From: Anaerolineaceae bacterium
GTDB lineage: Bacteria > Chloroflexota > Anaerolineae > Anaerolineales > Villigracilaceae
NCBI GenBank assembly: GCA_009772985.1
Contig: WOUS01000006.1
Span: 62,001 to 126,000, forward strand
Direction of reading: 5' to 3'
DNA: 64,000 nucleotides
In this document: positions 23,953 through 30,805 of the stretch, piece by piece
Layout of the letters: every line of letters begins with the position of its first letter
How positions within the stretch are numbered: position 1 is the stretch's first letter
Program-made: the position numbers and the translations under genes
The notes under the pieces: generated by a model
Told to the model about the DNA's origin: nothing
Databases searched by the model: none
Seen by the model: only the letters and a program-made list of their open reading frames with translations

Positions 23953-24888
23953 ATGCTCACGATCTACAAAACCACCGAGCAGGGACTGCAGCAGGTCGAA
24001 AAACCGACCCGCGGCTGCTGGATCAACGCCATCGGTCCCTCGCCCGAAGAGATCGCCCAACTGATCGAATGGGGGTTCGATCCCGACCTGATCACCTACT
24101 CGCTCGACCTGGACGAAATGGCCCGCCTCGAACGGGACGAGGACGAAGGCTACACGTTCGTATTGCTCCGCGCCCCGCTTTTCCAGGGCCTGAGCAGCGA
24201 CATCCCCTATCTTACGATTCCTTTAGGCATCATCATCAAGGGCGACCTCGTCGCCACCGTCTGCCGCTTCGAAAACGACATCGTGCGCGTGCTGGGCAAC
24301 AGCAAGTACCGCGGCCTGCGCACGGCCAAGCGCTACCGCTTTGTCCTGTACGCCCTGCTCGAAACCGCCACCCGCTTTTTGGGACACCTGCGCGAGATCA
24401 ACAAAACGGTCGAGGGGCTGGAAGACCAATTGCAGTTGTCCACCCGCAACCGCGAAGTGCTGGAACTGCTGAAGTACCAGAAAAGCCTGACCTACTTCAT
24501 CTCCAGCCTGCGCTCCAACGAGGTGATGCTCGAACGCCTGCACCGCACCAAGGTCTTCAACCAGTTCGAGGAAGACCAGGAACTGCTCGAAGACGTGATG
24601 ACCGAGAACCAGCAGGCGCTCCAGATGACCCACATCGCCTCCGACATCCTCAGTTCGATGATGGACGCCTTCGCCTCGATCATCTCGAACAACATGAACA
24701 CGGTCGTCAAAGTGCTGACGGCCATCACCATCATCGTCAGCCTGCCCACCATGATCTTCTCCTTCTTCGGCATGAACGTGGACCTGCCCGTGCAATCGCA
24801 TCCGCTGGCGTTCATCTTCATCCTGCTTTTCTCCATGATCCTGATCGGGGTGGCGGTCTACGTCTTTGCCAAACGCGATTGGTTCTAG
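23953..24888 (+). CDS. corA: CorA-family Mg2+ (or divalent cation) transporter
   Basis: A 311-residue member of the CorA/MIT superfamily: a large cytoplasmic alpha/beta domain (residues 1-250) with long helices (ETATRFLGHLREINKTVEGL, LKYQKSLTYFISSLRSNEVM), then two C-terminal membrane helices. The pore motif is present as SFFGMNVDLPVQSHPLAFIF (GMN at about 275). The second helix ends VFAKRDWF. It forms pentamers in the membrane. The ATG follows GGAGG. The upstream M-box makes Mg2+ the likely substrate and implies induction under Mg2+ shortage. About 150 bases between the platform and the start hold another hairpin (GCCGGCCTCTCGG / GAGAGGTG...GGC). Confidence 0.93.
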   Translation: MLTIYKTTEQGLQQVEKPTRGCWINAIGPSPEEIAQLIEWGFDPDLITYSLDLDEMARLERDEDEGYTFVLLRAPLFQGLSSDIPYLTIPLGIIIKGDLVATVCRFENDIVRVLGNSKYRGLRTAKRYRFVLYALLETATRFLGHLREINKTVEGLEDQLQLSTRNREVLELLKYQKSLTYFISSLRSNEVMLERLHRTKVFNQFEEDQELLEDVMTENQQALQMTHIASDILSSMMDAFASIISNNMNTVVKVLTAITIIVSLPTMIFSFFGMNVDLPVQSHPLAFIFILLFSMILIGVAVYVFAKRDWF

Positions 24889-24958
24889 CGTCCCGCGTCG
24901 GGTCCGGACCGGATGCCTGCCGCGCCCTCCCGGACCGCGCGCCGGCCCCCGTTAAAAC

Positions 24959-24989
24959 GCTCCCCCGGAGTTCGAGCCTCCGGGGGAGC
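24959..24989 (+). terminator. Terminator after corA
   Basis: GCTCCCCCGGAG-TTCGAGC-CTCCGGGGGAGC, 12-bp perfect stem, then CGTTTA. The rest of 24889-25160 shows nothing recognisable. Confidence 0.75.
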
Positions 24990-25160
24990 CGTTTATGCGG
25001 GGAAAGAGGATTTCATTGATGATTTCAGGATCAGTATACCTGTCTGCTGGATGCCTGTCACCCTGCTGACGAACAGTATTGCCCGCCTCACAAGGATTGC
25101 TTCCCGGGCAGCGGCGCCGCGGCGAACCGGTTCCTCCCGGTACGGGCGGAACGCATGATC

Positions 25161-26054
25161 TTACGAAATGCAGCCGCCAAATTCCCGGCAATGCTCTTTG
25201 AGCAGGCTGGCCTCCCGCTCCACGAGCGCGTCGCGCGGCGAGTCGCCCAGTTCGGCGGCGGTGAGCGCCGGGGCAAAACTCAGCCGCGGCGAGACGTAGA
25301 GACTGCCGGGCCGGAACAACTGCTGGATCACCTGCCCGAATTCGGCGATGCGGCGCTTCTCCATCAGACCGCGCTGGAGCCAGGTGAGCGGATGGCGCGC
25401 CCATTTCGGCGAAACGATGTGACTGACCGCCGTCAGCAGGACGCGGGTCCGGGGGACGAAGCGCAGGAACAGGCTGGCGGCTTCCGTCCAGCGCTGGAGG
25501 TGGGCGAGCGCGCCGGGGTAGACCGCCGGGTCGGGGTCAATCGTGCCGCTGCCCATCAGCAGGACCGCGCCGCCGTCCTTCAGGCAGCGCATGGCGGAGA
25601 GCATCCCGGCCATGCGGCCGGCGGCGTTGTTGGTGTTGAAGGGGATGAAAAAGATGCGCCGGCTGAGGTTTTCCAGCGCGTGGAAGAACGGCAGGTCGGA
25701 AGCGATGATGCGCAGGTCGGGGCGCGGCAGATGGGAGGCGATGACCAGCCCGTCGTACGCGCCGGGGTGGTTGGACACGATCAGTAGGGGGCCTTCCGCC
25801 GGGACGTTTTCCTGCCCGCGGGCGAGGATGCCGCGGCACCAGTGGGCCAGCGCCCAGTCGGCGGCGCTGCGCAGGCCGCTCTCGGCGATCATCCGGTCGA
25901 AGGTCAGGCCGATTTCTGCCAGGCGCTGCGTCGCTTTGCCAAACAGGAGCGCGCAGAGACCGTCCCAGCCGTCTGTGCGGGGCAGTCCCAGGATTTTCAA
26001 GATGTCGCCGTGCAGCGAATCGTTCACGCGCTGGATCTCTTCTTCGAGTTTCAT
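25161..26054 (-). CDS. PlsC-like acyltransferase, third gene of a tandem trio
   Basis: A 297-residue lysophospholipid/glycerolipid acyltransferase (LPLAT superfamily). Catalytic H-x4-D is LLIVSNHPGAYDGLVIASHL; the second conserved block is RRIFFIPFNTNNAAGR, and the glycerol-binding element resembles VLLMGSGTIDPDPAVYPG. The start is ATG 26054 (MKLEEEIQRV); the open frame upstream is antisense noise. Its ATG overlaps the TGA of the preceding paralogue (ATGA), so they are translationally coupled. The paralogues at 26051-26950 and 27096-27989 share the WARHPLT-LxR and FGQVIQQLF-PGSLYVSPRLSF patterns. The substrate is unknown. Confidence 0.8.
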   Translation of the reverse strand: MKLEEEIQRVNDSLHGDILKILGLPRTDGWDGLCALLFGKATQRLAEIGLTFDRMIAESGLRSAADWALAHWCRGILARGQENVPAEGPLLIVSNHPGAYDGLVIASHLPRPDLRIIASDLPFFHALENLSRRIFFIPFNTNNAAGRMAGMLSAMRCLKDGGAVLLMGSGTIDPDPAVYPGALAHLQRWTEAASLFLRFVPRTRVLLTAVSHIVSPKWARHPLTWLQRGLMEKRRIAEFGQVIQQLFRPGSLYVSPRLSFAPALTAAELGDSPRDALVEREASLLKEHCREFGGCIS

Positions 26055-26950
26055 AGGCCTGGATCGCCTCCGAAAGACTGGCAATGTTCCGCCAGCAGGG
26101 ACTTCTCGCGGGCGATGACTGCCGGGAGCAGGCTGCCTCCGCTCGTTTCGCCGCGCAGTTCGGACCCGGTAACGGACGCGCCAAAAGACAGCCTCGGCGA
26201 GAGCATCAGTTTCCGCGGGAAGAGCAGTTGGGTGATGACCTGTCCGAACTCGGAGAGACGCTGTTTGTCTATCTGCTTGCGGCGCAGCAGCGTGACCGGG
26301 TGCCGCGCCCATTTTTCCGAAACCACGCCGCTGACCACGGCGGGCAGCAGGCGCAGGTCCGGCACGTGCCGGAAGAAGAAGTCAATGCCCTCCAGCCAGT
26401 CGTCCATCATCTTCCCGGCGTCGGGATAGACGGCCGGGTCGGGGTCGCGGTGGCCCGCGCCAAAGTAGACCAGCGCCCCGCCGGAGCGCAGGTGGCGGAT
26501 GGCGGCGCGCATGACCGCCATGCGGTTGGCGGCGTCCGTCCGCGAGGCGAACAGGATGCGCTCGCGCACGTGCGGAAGTTTTTCCAGGAAGGGGATTTCG
26601 GTGCCGATCCAGCGGATGTCCTTGCGGACGAGTTTGGAGAAGATGACCAGGCCGTCGTACGCGCCGGGATGGTTGGAGACGACCAGCAGCGGCCCGGTCA
26701 GCGGGATATTCTCCGCGCCGCGCGCTGGGATGGGGTGGCAGAAATCCGTCAGCATCCACTCGCTGGCTTTGGGCAGGCCGTCCGTGTCCACCAGCCGGTC
26801 GAAGGTCACGCCGAGCGTTGCCAGGCGTCCGGTGACGCCGCGGGAGACGCGCCAGAACAGGCTGTGCCAGAAGGCGGTCTTCGGCAGGCCGAGGGCGGTG
26901 ACCATTTCGTCCACCAGCGATTCGCTCAAGGCAGAGGTTTCTGCGTCCAT
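26051..26950 (-). CDS. PlsC-like acyltransferase, second gene of a tandem trio
   Basis: A 299-residue paralogue of its neighbours. H-x4-D is LLVVSNHPGAYDGLVIFSKL. Further shared blocks are RERILFASRTDAANRMAVMR, VYFGAGHRDPDPAVYPDAGK, EKWARHPVTLLRRK and EFGQVITQLLFPRKLMLSPR. The pocket motif GAGHRDPDP differs from the GSGTIDPDP and GTGKIDPDP of the others, so acyl or acceptor choice may differ. It follows the first gene (27096-27989) after a 145-base gap filled by a hairpin repeat, and overlaps the third by 4 bases. Confidence 0.8.
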   Translation of the reverse strand: MDAETSALSESLVDEMVTALGLPKTAFWHSLFWRVSRGVTGRLATLGVTFDRLVDTDGLPKASEWMLTDFCHPIPARGAENIPLTGPLLVVSNHPGAYDGLVIFSKLVRKDIRWIGTEIPFLEKLPHVRERILFASRTDAANRMAVMRAAIRHLRSGGALVYFGAGHRDPDPAVYPDAGKMMDDWLEGIDFFFRHVPDLRLLPAVVSGVVSEKWARHPVTLLRRKQIDKQRLSEFGQVITQLLFPRKLMLSPRLSFGASVTGSELRGETSGGSLLPAVIAREKSLLAEHCQSFGGDPGL

Positions 26951-26984
26951 GATCGTTGGATTTCCTGATTATGTGGTCAAACTT

Positions 26985-27056
26985 TTTCAGCCACGAATTA
27001 CACGAAGCGGCACGAAAAAAAGCGTGTCATTCGCGCCATTCGTGGCTGGAATTTCA
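26985..27056. repeat. Composite CACGAATT hairpin repeat between two acyltransferase genes
   Basis: Left: CAGCCACGAATTACACGAAG and CGGCACGAAAAAAAGC. Right: GTGTCATTCGCGCCATTCGT and GGCTGG. It belongs to the family seen at 19715 and 48243 and breaks the otherwise tight trio. Confidence 0.75.
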
Positions 27057-27095
27057 CAGTCCTCGAGACTCCACGTTTTACCGGGGCGCGCCCCG

Positions 27096-27989
27096 TTAGA
27101 CCGGCTGTGTTCGGAAAGCCGCCAGGTGCTCGGCCAGCAGGGCTTTGCCGCGGGCGATGACGGCCGGCAGGACGCGCTCCGACCCGCTCTCGCGGCGCAG
27201 TTCGTCCGCGCTGACGGGCGGGGCGAAACTGACGTGCGGCGAGACGTACAGGCTGCCGGGTTGGAACAACTGCTGGATCACCTGCCCGAACTGCGCCAGG
27301 CGGCGGCGTTCCCAGTCCACGCGGCGCAGATGGGTGAGCGGGTGTTGCAGCCAATGCTGGGTGAGGAACCCGCTGGCGATGGCGATCACCACTTTGGCCT
27401 GCGGCGCCCTCCGCAGGAACAGGTCAATGGACGGCGACCAGCCTTCGATGTGTTTTTCCGCCTCCGGGGAGAAGTCCGGGTCCGGGTCAATTTTCCCGGT
27501 GCCGAAGAGCAGGAGCGAGCCGTCGGCCTGCAACTGGCGGATGCCGGCGCGCGCCGCGGTCCAGCGGTCCACCCCGTCTTCGGTCAGGAAGATCAGGTGC
27601 TCGCTGACGGCGGGCAGGTTCATCAGGTACGGGATGTCGCTGGCAATGATCTTCAGGTCGGGGCGGTTGATCTGCGACGGCACGACCAGGATGTCGTACG
27701 CGCCGACGTGGTTCGAGACCACCAGCAGCGGGCCTTCCGGCGGGATGTTCTCCGCGCCGCGCGTTTCCACGCCGCGCACCCAGTGGCTCATCATCCACTG
27801 GCAGGCGGCGGGGAGGCCGTCGGTGCGCACCAGGCGGTCGGTGGCGGCGCCGATCTCGGCCAGCCGCCGGGCTGCTTTTCGGAAGAACAGGCTGAAGGTC
27901 CGGCGCGCCGCGGGCGTTCGGCGCAGGCCGACGGCGTTGACGATCTCGTCCAGCAGGGTGTCGGTCAGGATGCGGATGCGTTCGTCCAT
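27096..27989 (-). CDS. PlsC-like acyltransferase, first gene of a tandem trio
   Basis: A 297-residue LPLAT protein. H-x4-D is LLVVSNHVGAYDILVVPSQI; shared blocks are SEHLIFLTEDGVDRWTAARA, LLLFGTGKIDPDPDFSPEAE, WLQHPLTHLRRV and QFGQVIQQLFQPGSLYVSPH. It is promoter-proximal in the trio. A weak TAAACT box ends 6 bases before its ATG (27987-27989), with no ribosome binding site, like the divergently oriented neighbour at 28040; the two may share one regulatory gap. Three non-identical paralogues in a row suggest an old duplication with split substrate choice. Confidence 0.8.
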   Translation of the reverse strand: MDERIRILTDTLLDEIVNAVGLRRTPAARRTFSLFFRKAARRLAEIGAATDRLVRTDGLPAACQWMMSHWVRGVETRGAENIPPEGPLLVVSNHVGAYDILVVPSQINRPDLKIIASDIPYLMNLPAVSEHLIFLTEDGVDRWTAARAGIRQLQADGSLLLFGTGKIDPDPDFSPEAEKHIEGWSPSIDLFLRRAPQAKVVIAIASGFLTQHWLQHPLTHLRRVDWERRRLAQFGQVIQQLFQPGSLYVSPHVSFAPPVSADELRRESGSERVLPAVIARGKALLAEHLAAFRTQPV

Positions 27990-28027
27990 TCTTTAAGTTT
28001 AACACAGGATGGGCGGTTCGGATTTGG

Positions 28028-28033
28028 TAGAAT
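28028..28033 (+). promoter_or_regulatory. Candidate -10 box of leaderless AlkZ-like gene
   Basis: TAGAAT exactly 6 bases before the ATG at 28040, no ribosome binding site in between. Confidence 0.5.
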
Positions 28034-28039
28034 CATCCC

Positions 28040-28891
28040 ATGCCGACCCTCGACCTGGAACGACTGAAAGCGCATCGGGCGCGGACCTTTTGCCTGCTCC
28101 CGTCAAATCGCGTTTCCTCTCCCTCGGGCGCGCTCGCGTTCGTCCGCGCGCGCGGGTTTACATTTTTCTGGCCGGTCAAGGGCGTGGACCTGCCCTCGCT
28201 GTGGGAGGCGGTGGGCGGCACGTATCCCGTTGCCAGCGAGCACGACAATCCCTTCCACGTGACCTGGCGCTGGAAGGACGATTCGCTCGACAAGAAAATC
28301 TGGTATTACGGCAAGATCCTGCGCCGCAAGGCCACGTTCATCTCGCTGGAGGCCGCGCCGTATTTTTACGCCCTCTCGGAAAATTACGGCTCGCCCGAAG
28401 AAGACCACATCATCGCCTACGAGGAGGGACGGCTCACGCTGGCGGCCAAGCAGGTCTACGACGCGCTGCTGGACAAGGGCGCGCTGGACACGATTTCCCT
28501 GCGCAAGGAGGCGCGTTTGCAGAACGCGAAAGAGTCCGCTTTCAACCGGGCGCTGGAGGATTTGCAGAAGGATTTCAAGATTCTGCCGGTCGGGATTGCC
28601 GAGGCCGGGGCGTGGCGCTACTCGTACCGCTACGAACTGACGGCGCGGCATTTCCCCGACCTGCCGGAGCGGGCGCGGACGATTGGCGAGGCCGAGGCGC
28701 GGGTCAAACTGGCCTTGCTCTACCTCCGCTCCGTCGGCGCGGCGCAGGCGCGCGATCTGGCGCGTCTGTTCGGCTGGCCGGCGGAACTGGTCCGGCGCAC
28801 GGTGGAGAAATTGCTGCAAAGCGGGAAACTGGTCGAGGCGGAGCATCCGCAGAAGGAGGGGGAGTGGCTGGCGGTGGAGGGATTGGCGTAG
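28040..28891 (+). CDS. Winged-helix protein related to AlkZ/YcaQ DNA glycosylases
   Basis: A 283-residue protein. SPSGALAFVRARGFTFFWPV, DNPFHVTWRWKDDSL, RRKATFISLEAAPYFYALSE and a run of small winged-helix-like units (LTLAAKQVYDALLDKGALDT; VKLALLYLRSVGAAQARDLA with LFGWPAELVRRTVEKLLQSG) resemble the HTH_42/AlkZ family, whose members flip and excise bulky or cross-linked bases. The catalytic Q-x-Q/D element of true AlkZ is not evident to me, so it may be an AlkZ-related protein with another task. TAGAAT lies 6 bases before the ATG (leaderless type). Confidence 0.55.
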   Translation: MPTLDLERLKAHRARTFCLLPSNRVSSPSGALAFVRARGFTFFWPVKGVDLPSLWEAVGGTYPVASEHDNPFHVTWRWKDDSLDKKIWYYGKILRRKATFISLEAAPYFYALSENYGSPEEDHIIAYEEGRLTLAAKQVYDALLDKGALDTISLRKEARLQNAKESAFNRALEDLQKDFKILPVGIAEAGAWRYSYRYELTARHFPDLPERARTIGEAEARVKLALLYLRSVGAAQARDLARLFGWPAELVRRTVEKLLQSGKLVEAEHPQKEGEWLAVEGLA

Positions 28892-29076
28892 GGGCGGACC
28901 TGCGTGTCCGCCCTCTGCGTGTCCGCCCCGCGCCCGTCGGATGGAATCCGACGGCTGAGACATCAAGTCCGCTCAAGCGGACTGCGCGCGGAGGCGGGTG
29001 GCCGAGCAGGGGCGGACCTGCGTGTCCGCCCTCTGCGTGTTCGCCCCGCGCCCGTCGGATGGAATCCGACGGCTGA
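28891..29076. repeat. Two 68-base direct repeats made of nested palindromes
   Basis: Copies 28891-28958 and 29009-29076 differ at one base. Each contains the GGGGCGGACCTGCGTGTCCG hairpin and a CGTCGGAT-GG-AATCCGACG hairpin followed by GGCTGA. After copy one comes AAGTCCGCTCAAGCGGACT; after copy two comes AAGTCCGCT...AGCGGACT with a longer loop. The rest of 28892-29175 has nothing else but a TATAAT at 29145. Confidence 0.85.
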
Positions 29077-29144
29077 AAGGGCATAAAGTCCGCTCCCCTA
29101 AAGGGCGCTTCGCGAAAGCGGACTCCCTGCACTGGATTGAGGGT

Positions 29145-29150
29145 TATAAT
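29145..29150 (+). promoter_or_regulatory. Candidate -10 box of the toxin-antitoxin pair
   Basis: TATAAT 25 bases before the ATG at 29176; no convincing -35. Confidence 0.45.
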
Positions 29151-29175
29151 ATGGGCATCGTGAAGTGAGAAACCT

Positions 29176-29394
29176 ATGAGCACGTATCCTTCCACATACA
29201 CCAGGAAAATCTCCAAAGAAATCCGTGAAACGCCAGACGAGTATTTGCCCGCTTTGCTGGCGATGGTGCGGCTTTTTCGCGAGAGTGTGACTCTCAAACC
29301 CGCCGATGAAAGTTTTTTGCAGGGCTGGAAAGAAGCCTTGAACAACGAAGTCCTGCCGGTCGAGCATCTTTGGGAAGGGATAGATGCCCGATAG
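29176..29394 (+). CDS. Putative antitoxin of a RelE/HigB-type pair
   Basis: 72 residues, mostly helical (KISKEIRETPDEYLPALLAM, VRLFRESVTLKPADESFLQG), no recognisable DNA-binding fold. It overlaps the downstream toxin gene by 11 bases, the usual layout of type II toxin-antitoxin genes. Confidence 0.6.
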   Translation: MSTYPSTYTRKISKEIRETPDEYLPALLAMVRLFRESVTLKPADESFLQGWKEALNNEVLPVEHLWEGIDAR

Positions 29395-29737
29395 TCCAAA
29401 GCCAGCGGTGGAAGTTTTCTTTACGCCAGAGTTCAAGCGCAACGTGCGGGCTCTGGCGAAAAAATATCATCATATTCATTCGGACGTTCAGCCATTTATA
29501 GAGCAACTCCAGCGCGGGGAATTTATCGGTGACCAGGTGCAGGGGACAGGGTACACGATCTTCAAAGTCCGCATTCGTAACAGTGACGTTTCGCGCGGCA
29601 AGAGCGGCGGCTATCGCGTGGTTTACTATTTGAAAACAGCAACGGCTGTCATTCTCGTAACGATTTACTCGAAGACCGAACAAGCCGATATTTCCTCCGC
29701 AAAGATCAAGAAGATACTTTCCGAGTTTGGAAAGTAA
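29384..29737 (+). CDS. RelE/HigB-type toxin
   Basis: 117 residues with the complete RelE/ParE fold: VEVFFTPEFKRNVRALAKKY, then IEQLQRGEFIGDQVQGTGY, and the C-terminal active region KSGGYRVVYYLKTATAVILV, TIYSKTEQADISSAKI. Arg/Tyr positions expected of mRNA interferases (GGYRVVYY, YSK) are kept, so it may be active, unlike the truncated copy at 6201. Likely a ribosome-dependent RNase neutralised by the preceding protein. Confidence 0.78.
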   Translation: MPDSPKPAVEVFFTPEFKRNVRALAKKYHHIHSDVQPFIEQLQRGEFIGDQVQGTGYTIFKVRIRNSDVSRGKSGGYRVVYYLKTATAVILVTIYSKTEQADISSAKIKKILSEFGK

Positions 29738-29758
29738 GCCAAGTTAGTCCTTTAACCT

Positions 29759-29938
29759 ATGCCAGAAGAAAAACGATCACTCCGTGTTTTCCTCTGCCAC
29801 GCCCACGCGGACCGTGACCCCGTGCGCGGACTCTACACCCGCCTGACCAAAAACGGCGTGGACGCATGGCTCGACAAAGCGAAACTCCTCCCAGGTCAGG
29901 ATTGGGAGTTGGAAATCTGCAAGGCTGTGCTATCATGA
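29759..29938 (+). pseudogene. N-terminal fragment of a TIR-domain protein
   Basis: 59 codons reading LRVFLCHAHADRDPVRGLYT, RLTKNGVDAWLDKAKLLPGQ and DWELEICKAV before a stop. This is the start of a bacterial TIR domain (box 1 VFLCHAHAD, the alphaA helix, and WLD-x-x-x-LLPGQDW). The catalytic Glu-bearing later part and any effector partner domain are missing. GC-rich codon use matches the host. The AT-rich island starts right at its end, so the gene was probably cut by that acquisition. No remainder is visible on the far side of the island (after 34156). Confidence 0.75.
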
Positions 29939-29972
29939 GTAATGAAAACTTGATATCAAAGAAGTGGTCGGT

Positions 29973-30803
29973 ATGAATTACGAATCAATATCCTTTTTGC
30001 GTTACCCTGGTGGCAAAGGCCGAATGCTTGAGTTTCTAGTTAAGCATTTGCCATCTTCAACTGCCATAACAGGAAAGTATGTGGAGCCATTTGTTGGGGG
30101 AGGTTCGGTTTATTTTTCAATACAACCTAAAAAAGCCGTTTTGTCAGATGCAAATCAAGATTTAATAGATTTATATTTAGGTATTCAGAAAGATGCAAGA
30201 AATGTCTGGAAAAATTTTGTTCGATTTGGCAGAACAAAAACAGAATACTTCCGTGTTCGTGATGTTTATTCTCCGCGTGGACTTACCCAAAAAGCCGCCA
30301 GAGTGTTGTTTTTAAATCGTACTTGCTTTAAAGGAATGTGGCGACATAATAGTAATGGCGATTTCAATGTTGGATATGGCGGGCAAGATCGAAGATGGGT
30401 TATTAACCAAGAAAATTTACTTCAAGTAAAAAATGCCATTCGACAAGTCAAATTGCTTTGTTCCGACTTTGAAGAAGTCATTGACAACACTAACGAGGGC
30501 GATTTTATTTTCTCCGACCCGCCCTATCGCCCGAACGAAAAAGAACAGTTGCACAGTCATTATGTCGGAAAAAAATTCATGTTTGATGACCATATTCGAT
30601 TATCCAAAGCCTTGAAAAGAGCGACAAAAAGAAAAGTTAAGTGGGCGCTCACTATCTCTGCCCATCCTGAAATACTCGCGCTCTACAAGGGAAATTGCAT
30701 TTTGAAAATTCCGCGTGGTACAGGACGAAAACCTGGGTCTACAGTAAACGACTCGGGGGAAGTATTAATTACGAATTACGTTAAACCCGAAAGAGGTATC
30801 TGA
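29973..30803 (+). CDS. D12-class DNA adenine N6-methyltransferase (Dam-like)
   Basis: A 276-residue DNA methylase. SFLRYPGGKGRMLEFL (residues about 6-21) is the D12 motif X, YVEPFVGGGSVYF is SAM motif I, and SDPPY (about 179-183) is catalytic motif IV. ARVLFLNRTCFKGMWRHNSN and GYGGQDRR are typical of the target recognition region of the family. It should transfer methyl from SAM to adenine N6; the site cannot be predicted. The base composition is much more AT-rich than the surroundings. HerA follows after 2 bases and NurA after it, so all three are one operon. I chose ATG 29973; a GTG at 29964 is also possible. Confidence 0.88.
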   Translation: MNYESISFLRYPGGKGRMLEFLVKHLPSSTAITGKYVEPFVGGGSVYFSIQPKKAVLSDANQDLIDLYLGIQKDARNVWKNFVRFGRTKTEYFRVRDVYSPRGLTQKAARVLFLNRTCFKGMWRHNSNGDFNVGYGGQDRRWVINQENLLQVKNAIRQVKLLCSDFEEVIDNTNEGDFIFSDPPYRPNEKEQLHSHYVGKKFMFDDHIRLSKALKRATKRKVKWALTISAHPEILALYKGNCILKIPRGTGRKPGSTVNDSGEVLITNYVKPERGI

Positions 30804-30805
30804 CA

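Noticed and set aside
28891..29076. CRISPR-like direct repeats
   Set aside because: There are only two copies, each palindromic throughout, with no further spaced units and no cas genes. No CRISPR array was seen anywhere in the window.
29935..29976. A 13-codon frame (MSNENLISKKWSV) between the TIR fragment and the methylase
   Set aside because: The AT-rich bases fit the island, but it is too short to call; it may be leader sequence of the methylase.
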